NCBI GenBank assembly: GCA_018401555.1 | Contig: JAGYKP010000086.1 | Coordinates: 168,049-232,048 of the forward strand | Reading direction: 5' to 3' | Source of the DNA: Halomonas sp. | GTDB lineage: Bacteria; Pseudomonadota; Gammaproteobacteria; Pseudomonadales; Halomonadaceae | Length of the DNA stretch: 64,000 nt | The notes under the pieces: generated by a model | What the model was told of the DNA's origin: nothing | The model's input: only the letters and a program-made list of their open reading frames with translations | Databases searched by the model: none | Part shown: piece by piece, positions 1-8,783 of the stretch | Numbering within the stretch: position 1 is the first letter of the stretch | Layout: each line of letters starts with the position of its first letter | Program-made: the position numbers and the translations under genes

Positions 1-1227
1 TCATCACGTTGCCCGGGTTCGACCAGTTGACCTGGCCGGGGCTGAGGCGCTGCCCCGAGGGCGACAGCACCTGCATGTTCTGGCGCGCCAGGTAGCCCGG
101 ATCGCGACGTACCTTGGGGATCACGTCCTCGCGCAGGATGGTCGGCGGCACCGTCCAGGTGGGGTTGACGGTGAGATGGGTAATCTCCGAGCGCAGCGAC
201 GGCGTGCGCCGATAGGGCTGGCCAACCACGATGCGCGAGCGCCACACTTCGCCGTTGGGGCGGAAGTAGCTGAGCCGGTAGCCGGCGATATCCACCAGCA
301 CGAAGGCCTCGGGCAGTCCGTGCATCAGCCAGCGGGCACGCTCCAGGTTGAGGCGAATCTGGTCGACTCGCTTGCCCACCGGCACATTGAGGGCCGCCCG
401 GTACGGGGCCCGACGACACCATCCGTTTCCAGCGGGTGGCGGTTCTGGAAGCGCCTCACCGCCGCCTCCAGGTCAGCATCGAAGCGCCGCGGATCCGGCG
501 CCTCCAGATCGGCCGCCGGCAGGATCGAGGGATCCGCCGCCATCACCTCCAGCTCGCCGTCCTGGGCCAGGCGTTCGCGCAGGAGCGCGACGTCGGGATG
601 CGTCTCGCCCAGGCGCAGGGTCGGCCCGCCCTCGGGCAGCATCGGCCAGCCGCCCAGGCGCTGGATATGGCGATGGCGGGCCAGCCCCTGCCGCAGCCGC
701 TCGTAGGGGGCATAGCTCGGGCGAACCGAATCGAGCAGCGCCGCGATCTCTCCCGTGTCCACCGCCCGCACGATCGCCCCCATGGGAGGCAACTGCGCGT
801 TGATGGGCACTTTCCAGTCGGCATCGATGTTGTTGGGGTCGACCTTGCCATGGTGGAGGTGGCGCAGCGCCGTGAGCAGGATTCGGGTCGCCCGGGTATC
901 GAAACGCCCCCTGGCCAGGTCGCCGCCGGCCTGGGCCTGGCGAAACTCTGGCAGCAGGCGATCGGCACCGTAGTCGGTGGGCTCCAGGCCATCCTCGGCC
1001 AGTTCCTTCAACGCCTCGACCAGCGCCTCCACGCGTGACTCGCGGGTCCAGGCGGCCTGATAATCTCGCACCGCATAGAAGGCCTCCAGAGTTCCATCAC
1101 GCTGATCGAGGGCCTGCTCCACCGCGCTCACGGTGCGTTCCTGCGCTGCCGACTGCTGCGCCATGGCCATGCCGGACACCAGCATGATGCCCAACATCAT
1201 CGCGCCTATCGCGACAGATCGCCGCAT
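1..1227 (-). CDS. L,D-transpeptidase, YcbB/LdtD type (3' end outside window, frameshifted)
   Basis: Periplasmic enzyme expected to make 3-3 cross-links in peptidoglycan. Residues 1-23 form a signal peptide (ends AMA-Q). An all-alpha scaffold region follows, then a peptidoglycan-binding segment near residues 195-265 (FDADLEAAVRRFQNRHP, DGVVGP). The reading frame breaks near 405 in a GTACCGGGCGG stretch. In the next frame the protein continues as the start of a YkuD catalytic domain (ERARWLMHGLPE, VVGQPYRRTPSLRSEI, NPTWTVPP) out to base 1. The catalytic Cys/His motif lies beyond the window edge. Divergent from another YkuD-type gene at 1311. The family call is firm; the break is probably a one-base sequence error. 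Confidence 0.85.
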
Positions 1228-1310
1228 GTTCGCCTCCAGTATCGTTTATTGCTAACTTGGCCATCCCGGCTCGCCCCTACATAATAGCGAGAAACCAGGA
1301 GACACATGCG

Positions 1311-2030
1311 ATGATGCGATCAATCCTTCCCGCCTGGCTGCTCTGTGCGGCCGGCCTGATGACCAGCGCCCCCACCCTCGCCGACACGACCCTCGCCCAG
1401 GCCCTGCACCCCAGGGTGCTGGACGGCGAACCCCTGGAGCAGACCCTGACACGCCTGGCGCCGGATGCCAGCCGCGAGGTGCTCCAACTGGCCGCCAGCG
1501 CCCTCTCCTGTGCCGACCCCGACGCCGAGCGCCTGGCGGTGATCGACTACTCGCTGCCCTCCAGCGAACCGCGCCTGTGGGTATTCGACCTGCGGCGCAA
1601 GACGCTGCTCTTCGAGGAGCTGGTCTCCCACGGCCGCGGCTCGGGCGATGCCCTGGCCTCGCGCTTCTCGAACACGCCGGAAAGCCACCAGTCGAGCCTG
1701 GGACTGTTCCGCACCATGAACACCTACTATGGACGCAACGGCTATTCGCTGCGCCTCGAGGGGCTCGAGCCGGGCGTCAACCACCTGGCCTATGAACGCG
1801 CCATCGTGATGCATGGCGCCGACTATGTCAGCGAGTCGTTCATCGAGCAGACCGGCCGCCTGGGCCGCAGCCAAGGTTGCCCGGCAGTGCGCCAGGAGGT
1901 CACCTACCCGCTGATCGATAGCCTCAAGGAGGAGCAGTACCTGTTCGCCTACTACCCCGACCCCGAGTGGCTGGCGAGCTCCGCCTACCTCGACTGCGAC
2001 CGTGACGATGCCCAACTAGCCATGCGTTGA
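1311..2030 (+). CDS. murein L,D-transpeptidase catalytic domain protein (YkuD_2 type)
   Basis: A 239-residue exported protein with an N-terminal signal peptide (about residues 1-24, ending PTLA-D). The YkuD-like active site is visible late in the protein: IVMHGADY supplies the histidine, and GRSQGCPAVR supplies the Ser-x-Gly-Cys motif whose cysteine is the nucleophile. It lacks the peptidoglycan-binding repeat of the neighbouring LdtD-type gene and is shorter. The start at 1311 has an AGGAG about 9 bases upstream; an earlier in-frame ATG at 1257 has no ribosome site. It shares an 83-bp divergent promoter region with the gene at 1-1227, which suggests joint control of wall cross-linking. The exact substrate cannot be read from the sequence. 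Confidence 0.85.
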   Translation: MMRSILPAWLLCAAGLMTSAPTLADTTLAQALHPRVLDGEPLEQTLTRLAPDASREVLQLAASALSCADPDAERLAVIDYSLPSSEPRLWVFDLRRKTLLFEELVSHGRGSGDALASRFSNTPESHQSSLGLFRTMNTYYGRNGYSLRLEGLEPGVNHLAYERAIVMHGADYVSESFIEQTGRLGRSQGCPAVRQEVTYPLIDSLKEEQYLFAYYPDPEWLASSAYLDCDRDDAQLAMR

Positions 2031-2524
2031 GCCGGAGACTCCGGGAGATGCCAGGCACTTCCTGGACCCGCCTCAAGGACAACAAAGCCCGAGTCACGGA
2101 TAAGGTATGACCTCGTTAAGCATAAGGGGGTAAAAGGAAAGGGACGCCTTTCATACATAAGCATGAGGGAGTATCAATGAAGCATGCTTGGCACCAACAC
2201 CATGCCCCCGATGCCACCTTAACGTTCCCGTACTGGCGGCGGCCGAACATATCACGCCTTGACGGAACTTCATCGACACTCCACAAGTGTTACCAAAAAT
2301 CACTATAAAAAACTCATACTTTACAAATCTCACCTGAGAGACAAAACTTTCTCTGCTTTCCGCTTAACGTAGCCAGGACATTATCCATTGCGTCTCCTTG
2401 TCGCGACAGCTGTGCCTGACCATTCAACCAGTTCGTCGCACAATGAACCTGGCGAATACATGAATGATGCCACGCTTCATGTCTCGGCTAGCGCGGCAAC
2501 AATCGCTTGGGGTTGGAAACAGGG
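2031..2524. other. intergenic, AT-richer stretch with no gene recognised
   Basis: About 490 bases separate the transpeptidase gene from the regulator gene at 2525. The stretch is less GC-rich than its surroundings and has several A/T runs around 2285-2345, typical of promoter and untranslated DNA. Short open frames here have no recognisable protein similarity, no ribosome site and no codon bias. A sigma-54-like GG...GC pair near 2190 has the wrong spacing. Confidence 0.5.
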
Positions 2525-3898
2525 ATGATGGGAACTTCACGCCAGGCCCTGCTGATAGGAGACCCGCAACTTGCAGGCTTTGTAGCCCTGTCATTACAGC
2601 GGTTCTCATGGAGAATCTATCTCACCAGCTGTCTCGACGAGGCTGAGAAGTTACTCCAGATCAAGTCTCCGCTTTTGGGTATCATTCTGCTGGGGCCTCA
2701 CCACGCCAGTTCCTCTTCCAAACTGGACAGACTTCTTACTCTGGTTCCGGCGACCCTTTGGGTGGCACTCCTCGACACGTCTCCCCCCCAAGACAAGAGA
2801 CTGTTGGAGCTGATTTCCCGCTACTGCCACGCCTACCTGCCCCTACCCCTGCATCCCGAGCAGGCCAATCACGTTCTTGAAAACGCACTCACCATGGCGG
2901 GGCTACTGGCCACAAATTTCAGCTCCCTCACCAGGCTGCCGCAACCCGGCAGCATGCAGACATGATCGGCAGGTCCAAGGCTATTCAGACGCTGCTTAGG
3001 GATATCGAGAAGATCGCCCCGGTAGACGCCCCGGTGCTGATTACCGGGGAGTCCGGAACGGGCAAGGAGCTGACGGCGAGGCTGATCCATGAGCGCTCCA
3101 CCAGGCAAAATGGGCCCTTCCATGCCGTGAACTGCGGTGCGCTACCCGCCGGCCTGATCCAGTCCGAACTCTTCGGCCATGAGAAGGGGGCCTTCACTGG
3201 CGCTGACCAGAGAAAGGTCGGCATCATCGAGTCAGCGGCGGGCGGCACCCTGTTCCTCGACGGAGATCGGTGACCTGCCCCTGGAACTCCAGGTCAACCT
3301 GCTTCGCTTCCTGGAGGGCCATCGCTTCTTCCGCCTGGGCAGCCTGCGGGAGACTGAAGTCGATGTCCGGGTGCTCGCCGCGACCCATGTCGACCTGGAA
3401 GAAGCCGTGAAGGCAGGGCGGTTCCGGGAGGACCTCTATCACCGACTCAACGTCCTGCAGGCCAGAACCCCGCCGCTGAAGGAAAGGCCCGAGGACATCG
3501 ACGAGTTGGCCGGGCATTTCCTGGAGCAGTTTCGCACTGAGTCAGCCTGCCGGGTTCGCGGCTTCAGCCACGACAGCCTGGTTACCATGCGCCAGTATCA
3601 CTGGCCGGGAAATATCAGGGAGCTCATCAACCGGGTGAGACGGGCCGTGGTGATGTGCGAACAGCGTCTCATCACCCCGGACAACCTCGGCCTTGAGAGG
3701 CGAAAGGATGTCGTCAGATGTCACTCGTCGCTGGACGAGATCCGGGACGGCGCGGAGCGCGATGCCGTGATAGCCGCTCTGGCACGCAACAAGCATCAGG
3801 TACTGCATGCGGCACGCGACCTCGGGGTATCCCGAGCGACCCTCTACCGCCTGATCGAGAAACACCGAGTTCACCGCTCGCTCTCGGGCCAGGCGTAA
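2525..3898 (+). CDS. VpsR-like sigma-54-dependent transcriptional activator (two frameshifts)
   Basis: Three ordered parts are seen. Residues 1 to about 145 form a receiver-like domain without a conserved phospho-acceptor aspartate (LLGIILLG where Asp is expected), as in VpsR. The AAA+ domain follows with Walker A GESGTGKE, the sigma-54 contact loop GAFTGAD, and Walker B GGTLFLD. A Fis-type helix-turn-helix ends the protein (AARDLGVSRATLYRLIEKH). The frame breaks near 2960, where the first part ends in TGA overlapping an ATG, and near 3265, where an extra G turns LDEIGDLP into LDGDR. Both flanks match the family, so one full-length protein of about 455 residues is inferred. It sits 21 bases before the barrel gene. 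A candidate sigma-54 promoter at 8392-8407 is a likely target. VpsR relatives control biofilm genes and some bind c-di-GMP. Confidence 0.8.
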
Positions 3899-3919
3899 CC
3901 AGCCACAGGAAATGCCACC

Positions 3920-4987
3920 ATGACTCCATATCAGCGTTTGCTCATCGGCGTGACCGGCTTCGTGTCATTGGCCAGCGCCCCCGCCTTGCTCGCCCAGGAA
4001 ACCATCCAGCCCGTCGGACAGGAGCCGCCGCCCAGCGAGCCGGAGTTCAACGTACAGTCGATGGCGGAGTATGGCGGCGTGCTGACCCCTCGGGGACGCC
4101 TGATGCTCGAACCGGAATTCCAGTACACCCACGAGAGCATCAACCGCATGACCTTCGAGGGCGTCGAGGTCCTCAGCACGCTGCTAATCGGCGTCTTCAC
4201 CGCCCAGGATATCGACCGGGATAGCTACATGGCTGCCATGACCGGCCGGCTCGGGGTCACCGACCGGCTCGAGCTGGAAATGAAGGTGCCCTACGTCTAC
4301 CGCGATGAGTCCTCTCGAGTCAGCGTGGCGGAGGTGGACCCAGCCTTCGACATCGACCGCGCCCTCTCCAACAACGGACTGGGCGATATCGAGGTCGCCG
4401 CCCACTATCAACTGAACAGGGCCAGAGAAGGGCGGCCCATCTATATCGGCAACCTGCGTTACAAGTCCACTACCGGCGACGGCCCCTTCGACATCGAGCG
4501 CAATAGTGCGGGAACACCAGGCGAACTGCCTACCGGAACCGGCTTCCATGCTATCGAGCCCAGCATCACCATGCTCTTCCCTTCGGCGCCGGCAGTGTAT
4601 TTCGCCAATCTCGGCTACACCTACAACCTGAGCGACACCATCGACCGCCCCGTTGGCGACGAGATCTTCGTGGGCAAGGTCGACCCGGGGGATGCCGTCA
4701 GGGTCAGCTTCGGCATGGCCTATGCCATCAACCCGCGAACCTCCTTCACCCTCGGCTACAAGAACGACTTCATCGGCAAGACTCGCACCGAGTACTTCGA
4801 CCCCACGACCGGCCGCTCGACCTCGCAGAACTCCAGCACCCTCAACGTGGGTGCCATGCTGCTCGGCTGGTCCTATCAGCTCAACCAGGACACGGCGATC
4901 AACCTGAACTTGGAGTTCGGCGTCACCGAGGACGCACCGGACACTGTCCTGACCCTGCGCATTCCCTTCGGCATGGACCTGTTCTGA
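3920..4987 (+). CDS. outer-membrane beta-barrel protein (transporter/MetA-pathway type)
   Basis: A 355-residue exported protein with a signal peptide of about 25 residues (SAPALLAQ). The mature part alternates short amphipathic strands with turns rich in Asp, Gly and Asn and ends in a terminal aromatic strand (TLRIPFGMDLF), as expected for an outer-membrane barrel. The pattern GRLGVTDRLELEMKVPYVYR and LGDIEVAAHYQL fits the barrel family often annotated as transporter or phenol MetA degradation. It follows the sigma-54 activator by 21 bases and faces the convergent peptidase operon. In Fap amyloid systems a barrel (FapF) exports fibre subunits; that role here is inference. FapF has an N-terminal coiled coil, which is not evident in this protein. 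Confidence 0.7.
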   Translation: MTPYQRLLIGVTGFVSLASAPALLAQETIQPVGQEPPPSEPEFNVQSMAEYGGVLTPRGRLMLEPEFQYTHESINRMTFEGVEVLSTLLIGVFTAQDIDRDSYMAAMTGRLGVTDRLELEMKVPYVYRDESSRVSVAEVDPAFDIDRALSNNGLGDIEVAAHYQLNRAREGRPIYIGNLRYKSTTGDGPFDIERNSAGTPGELPTGTGFHAIEPSITMLFPSAPAVYFANLGYTYNLSDTIDRPVGDEIFVGKVDPGDAVRVSFGMAYAINPRTSFTLGYKNDFIGKTRTEYFDPTTGRSTSQNSSTLNVGAMLLGWSYQLNQDTAINLNLEFGVTEDAPDTVLTLRIPFGMDLF

Positions 4988-5102
4988 CTCGCCGTTGCCT
5001 GAAACAGACAAAAGAGGTCGCGCCCCTGGGCCAGGCCCATGCCGCGGCCTCTCTTGCTGTACCCCGATTCGCCTCCCCTTTCGTCCCTCCGAGCATCGCC
5101 GA

Positions 5103-5782
5103 TCAGCGCAGCAATCCGGGAAAGGCGTCGACGATCGCCTGGCGCTGGCGAGCCATCTGCAGTTGACCCACATTGCTGGCCCGCACCTGGATATCGATCC
5201 GCTGGTCGATGGCGGTACCGGAGGCGTTGGTGACCACACCGCTCAGGATGGCATTGTTGGTAATCTGGTGAAGCGCCGCCGTAAAGCCCCGGGTATCCTC
5301 CAGGGCCACCCCGGAAAGCCGGCAAACCCGGTCAGGTCCACGCCATTGGGGGTCAGGTCGGTGATGCGGACTCCCGTTCCCTCCCCGACCAGGGCGGCCT
5401 TCCCCGTCGGATCGCTGAGGGTACGGGATACCAGGTCGATGCCGGTGGGTGTGATGTTCACCAGGGAGACCAACTGGACCTGCTCATCGATCCGGGTGGT
5501 GAGCTCGGCACCGAAGGCCAGCTCCATGCCGCCGATACGGAACCCGCCCCTCAAGGATGCCAGCTCCATCTCATCGATCACCTCGCCACGATGGAAGATA
5601 TCGTGCTCGCCACGCGTTTCCGACCAGAACCGCTCGCTGCCCGACACCTCGAGGGAGGCCATGGCAAGGCAGCTCACCAGGACAGCGGCCGGCCATCGCC
5701 TGTAGAGGGCGACTCCGGCCCCGCCGCGCGCCTGACGGTCCAGGCAGGCTTCTCTCTTCACGCTCTCCAAGGTATTCGCCAT
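5103..5782 (-). CDS. exported protein with a double-glycine (LRGG) motif, next to a C39 peptidase (frameshifted)
   Basis: About 226 residues once a one-base loss in the G run near 5305 is repaired (FPG continues as VALEDTRGF). Residues about 31-50 form a hydrophobic export segment (WPAAVLVSCLAMASLEVSGS). Near residue 80 the string MELASLRGGF resembles the double-glycine leader sites cut by C39 peptidases. The rest is rich in Val, Ile, Thr and Asp with repeated short beta-like segments (FGAELTTRID, LVSLVNITPTGIDLV) and ends AFPGLLR. It starts 3 bases after the stop of the peptidase gene, so the two are almost certainly co-translated. I do not recognise the family. A role as substrate or partner of the peptidase is inference. 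Confidence 0.65.
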
Positions 5783-5785
5783 GGT

Positions 5786-6527
5786 TCAACGCCCCAGTTC
5801 ATTGACGGCAGGTAACGTCAGCAGACTGGCACCGATGCCCGTCCGGCTGACTCCCTGATCCACGGGTGAGCTGGGGCGAACGGCCCAGTCACGCTCGTCA
5901 TTGAAGTGGCGCTGCGCCACCTCGAGGTCGGCGCGTGCGCCCAGCACGGAGCCGTTCCACAGCGCCTCGAAGTGATCCCGAGGCACCACCAGGGTGCCCG
6001 CTGCGGGATCCCCGACCAGGACATGCTGGCTGTCGATTCCCTTGACCACGACGAAATGCCGGTAGCCGGCCGTGTTGACCATGGTGATGGCGGGCACGCC
6101 GATGCGGATGAAGTCATCAAGGGAGATTCTGAAGCCGTCGGAGTCGAACCCCCGATGGTCCAGGTAGCGTTTCATGTCCAGCATAGAGAAGCCGTGCCGC
6201 TGGATCTGCTCCGGGTCACCGGCACGAATCATCCACTCGAAGACTTCGGCCTCCGAGGTGGGCCGCTCATAGTGATGGGTCAGCAGGGTCGCCACCGACG
6301 CCGAGCCGCAGCTGAAATCGTATTGCTGGGGCACCACGCGTTTCCATCCGATCTCCTGCAGGCTGCTGGCTGCGACCTGGAAAGTACCGAAGTGGCTGGA
6401 GATCACTCACTGGCCCCGAAGCCAGGCTCCCCGATGCGACGAGCCCACCGCCTGCCATCAGCAGCACGGTCAACAACCCGCGCAACAAGCCCCGACTCGT
6501 TGAATGCAGAACAGTGCCGAAAGGCAT
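5786..6527 (-). CDS. C39-family cysteine peptidase, FapD-like (frameshifted near the signal peptide)
   Basis: The catalytic core has QQYDFSCGSAS (oxyanion Gln and nucleophile Cys), GYRHFVVVKG (His) and VGDPAAG (Asp), the arrangement of C39 bacteriocin-processing peptidases and FapD. There is no ABC transporter or membrane domain attached, so it is a stand-alone exported enzyme. The start at 6527 has GGAGG about 7 bases upstream and gives a signal peptide (GLLTVLLMAGGGLVASGSLA). The frame then breaks near 6400. It lies downstream of two secreted-protein genes and is coupled to the LRGG-motif gene. Likely role: proteolytic maturation or secretion control of surface proteins in the periplasm. 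Confidence 0.8.
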
Positions 6528-6594
6528 GGCCGCCCTCCATAAGCTTAAGCCTGTCGACATCCCGGTGAGATGTCGCCGAGTGACTCGTCTCGTG

Positions 6595-7017
6595 CTAGTC
6601 GGCCGAGATGAACACGCTGATTCCCACCGCATTGTTGATGGCATTACCGCTGCCAGTCACGGCACTGAAGATCCCCGTTCCGCTGTAGTTGCCCATGGCG
6701 TTGGCATCGAAGCGGATGTTGCCCGACACCATGTCACCATTCACCACCGAGATATGGGTATCGGTGACCACGGCCTGCATGTTCTGGATGCTCTGGGCCG
6801 ACTGAAAATGGTTACCGCCCCCCTCTCGCGCCCGGGTGGAGGCCATCTCGCCCATCGACACCCGTTCCACCGCGGCAAAGCCGAGGCCCTGGGCACCTCC
6901 CACGCTATCGGCGCTCGCGGTGCCGCCCAATGCCAGCGGGAATAGCACCAAGGCCCCGGCCAGCCCGATGAAACCACGCCGCCCCGATCCCGAAATTCTG
7001 CCATCATGCCGCTTCAT
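6595..7017 (-). CDS. small secreted adhesin- or fibre-like protein
   Basis: A 140-residue exported protein. The N-terminus has twin arginines (SGSGRRGFIGLAGALV) before a hydrophobic segment ending TASA-D, so Tat or Sec export is possible. The mature part holds SIQNMQAVVTDTHISVVNG followed by an Asn/Gly/Ser-rich end (NYSGTGIFSAVTGSG). A similar pair, VISLQEMSSVVNG and SGVFGGISN, occurs in the larger glycine-rich protein upstream, so the two look like related secreted subunits. The start at 7017 has a GGGGAGA site. No database family is claimed. A minor or nucleating subunit of a surface fibre is a reasonable inference from the context of C39 peptidase and barrel. Confidence 0.6.
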   Translation of the reverse strand: MKRHDGRISGSGRRGFIGLAGALVLFPLALGGTASADSVGGAQGLGFAAVERVSMGEMASTRAREGGGNHFQSAQSIQNMQAVVTDTHISVVNGDMVSGNIRFDANAMGNYSGTGIFSAVTGSGNAINNAVGISVFISAD

Positions 7018-7057
7018 GACCTGTCTCCCCGTCCGCCAGGGTGCTTCGTAGTCCAAT

Positions 7058-7088
7058 GGAAGCCGGCGGCACTGCGCCACCGGCTTCC
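7058..7088 (-). terminator. strong stem-loop between the two secreted-protein genes
   Basis: The 31-base stretch folds into a stem with arms GGAAGCCGG and CCGGCTTCC plus an inner GGC/GCC pairing around a short loop. It lies between the stop of the glycine-rich gene (7119) and the start of the small secreted gene (7017) on the same strand. No T run follows, so it may act as a processing site or partial terminator that sets the ratio of the two subunits rather than as a full stop. Confidence 0.55.
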
Positions 7089-7118
7089 CGTTCCATGCTT
7101 GACGATTGCCTCGACGGA

Positions 7119-8278
7119 TCAGTTGCCGATGCTCACGTTGCTGTGTGCCGCCACGTTGGTACCGGCCACCTGGGCATTGTAGAGGCCGGTGGACGACGTT
7201 CATATTGCTGATGCCACCGAAAACGCCGGAGCCTACATTGACGTTGGCCGCACCAAGTCATCAGGCTGGCACCACCGCCGTTGCCGCCGTTGCCACCGGC
7301 ACCGCCGTTGCCGGCCGTCGCCATGGCATCGCCGGTAGTACCGCTGCCGGCCCCGCCACCGCCACCAGCACCGTTGCCAGCCATTGCCGGCCACAGCGCT
7401 GGCATCACCACCACTACCACCAGCCCCGGCCGTCGCGGTTCCAGTTCCACTGCCGTCGCCGCTGCCTGTTCCTGTGCCATCACCACCGGTACCACCGGAA
7501 GCAGTAGCGTCAGAACCGGCATCGGAGGTTGCATCCTGAGAACCACCCGCGGCCAGGAGGCCACCATCACCGGCGTCATCATTGTCAGCTGTTGACGAGG
7601 CTGTCGAGGTCGCCGCAGCACCAGCCGCTCCCCTTCGCCACTAGCCAGACCCAGGCCCAGCCCAAGGCCGGTTCCGGTGGCAGCTCCGCCATCTTCGCCG
7701 CTACCTGCGTTGGCCACGGACTGACCGCCAGCTCCGCCGGTGCCACCACCGCCATCACCACCGGTACCGATGCCGAGGTTGATGGCGGCTGCGGTTCCGC
7801 CAGCACCGCCCGAGGCTCCAGCCGCACCGCCCCCACCGTTGATGGCGATGCCAGCGCCGTTGACCACGGAGCTCATCTCCTGGAGGGAGATGACGCTGGT
7901 GGAGGTGTTGTAGGACTCGCTCATGGCCCAGGCATCACCTCCGCGCCCGACGCTGCCGCCGTTGCCACCTGTTCCGGTCCCTGCACCATAGCCACCGGTT
8001 CCGGCACCGCCTGTCCCGCCAGCTCCGCCACCTCCGAGGAAGCCTTCATCGTCATTGCCGCCGTTGGCGTTACCACCAGTACCACCGCCCCCGACTCCAA
8101 GCCCCAGGCCAGCGCCGCCCCCTGCACTGCCACTGTTACCTCCAGTGGCCGTGGCGGTGGAGGTCACGTCCTGATCGACGCTGTCTGCCACGCCGGCACT
8201 CGGGTTCGCATGGGCAGTGGAAACAGCCAGCACCAACGCCACCAACGGGGTACCCGCAATCACTAGATACTTGTTCAT
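7119..8278 (-). CDS. large glycine/alanine-rich secreted protein, candidate fibre subunit (several frameshifts)
   Basis: The start at 8278 follows GGAGAC and gives a signal peptide (MNKYLVIAGTPLVALVLAVS, cut after AHA). About 350 residues of low-complexity Gly/Ala/Thr/Ser repeats follow (GGAGGTGGAGTGG type), interrupted near residue 120 by a non-repetitive segment, SYNTSTSVISLQEMSSVVNG. The frame breaks near 7640, near 7400 and twice between 7190 and 7270. Reading through the breaks keeps a Gly/Asp/Ala-rich composition and ends ANVNVGSGVFGGISN ... NVSIGN at 7119. Composition and the partner genes point to an exported structural fibre or adhesin. Repeats of this kind are also hard to sequence. 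No named family is claimed. Confidence 0.65.
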
Positions 8279-8391
8279 GATCATGTCTCCGTGTGTTGTC
8301 TCTGCTGCAGCCTGCGAACTCGCGCCACCGTCCTGATCATTCCTTCCCGGACCCTTGAATGACGCATCCCGCCCGCAGTCACCGTATCGGG

Positions 8392-8407
8392 AGCAGTTTC
8401 CGTGCCA
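8392..8407 (-). promoter_or_regulatory. sigma-54 promoter for the glycine-rich gene operon
   Basis: On the minus strand the 16 bases read TGGCACGGAAACTGCT. This matches the sigma-54 consensus TGGCACG-N4-TTGCW with correct GG-to-GC spacing and one mismatch. It lies about 115-130 bases before the ATG at 8278, and the same module encodes a sigma-54-dependent activator at 2525-3898. Regulation of one by the other is inferred. Confidence 0.75.
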
Positions 8408-8783
8408 CCTGACCATAGACGCCTCATAACACCCTGTAACACAAGGAAACTTTATAGGAATATCCGGCAACAACCTGGCTCACTCACGCGAGAGGCCGGA
8501 TGAAAATTGTCCAGGGGATGAAACAGACCGGCACCGGAAACCAGGGGAGAAGATGGCGAAAGCCCCATACCGCGGGGTGCGGGAGAGGGTCGAGGATGTG
8601 CCGCAAAACTGGGACACACTGCCAAGGCTCGTACCGAAAGCCGTGTCGTCTCACCATATCGACTGTCCGGCCCCGGCGCCTCGTGGCCGCCTCCGCAGTT
8701 GCCGTTGCCACATGGCCTCCGGGCGCCCTGACCGTTATGCTGGTAGTGACGCAGTGCAGCACCCATCCAGCCAGGGGCCCCAC
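8408..8783. other. intergenic region before the phospholipase gene
   Basis: About 375 bases hold the region upstream of the sigma-54 promoter, where activator-binding sites would lie, and the leader of the phospholipase gene. Open frames here have no export signal, ribosome site or recognisable domain. No RNA gene or clear inverted repeat was seen. Confidence 0.4.

Noticed and set aside
2188-2210. Second sigma-54-like promoter before the activator gene
   Set aside because: The GG-to-GC distance is two bases too long and the -12 element is poor.
7529-8266. Plus-strand open frame opposite the glycine-rich gene
   Set aside because: It is the mirror of Gly/Ala repeats and has no ribosome site. 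The minus strand has a signal peptide and a sigma-54 promoter.
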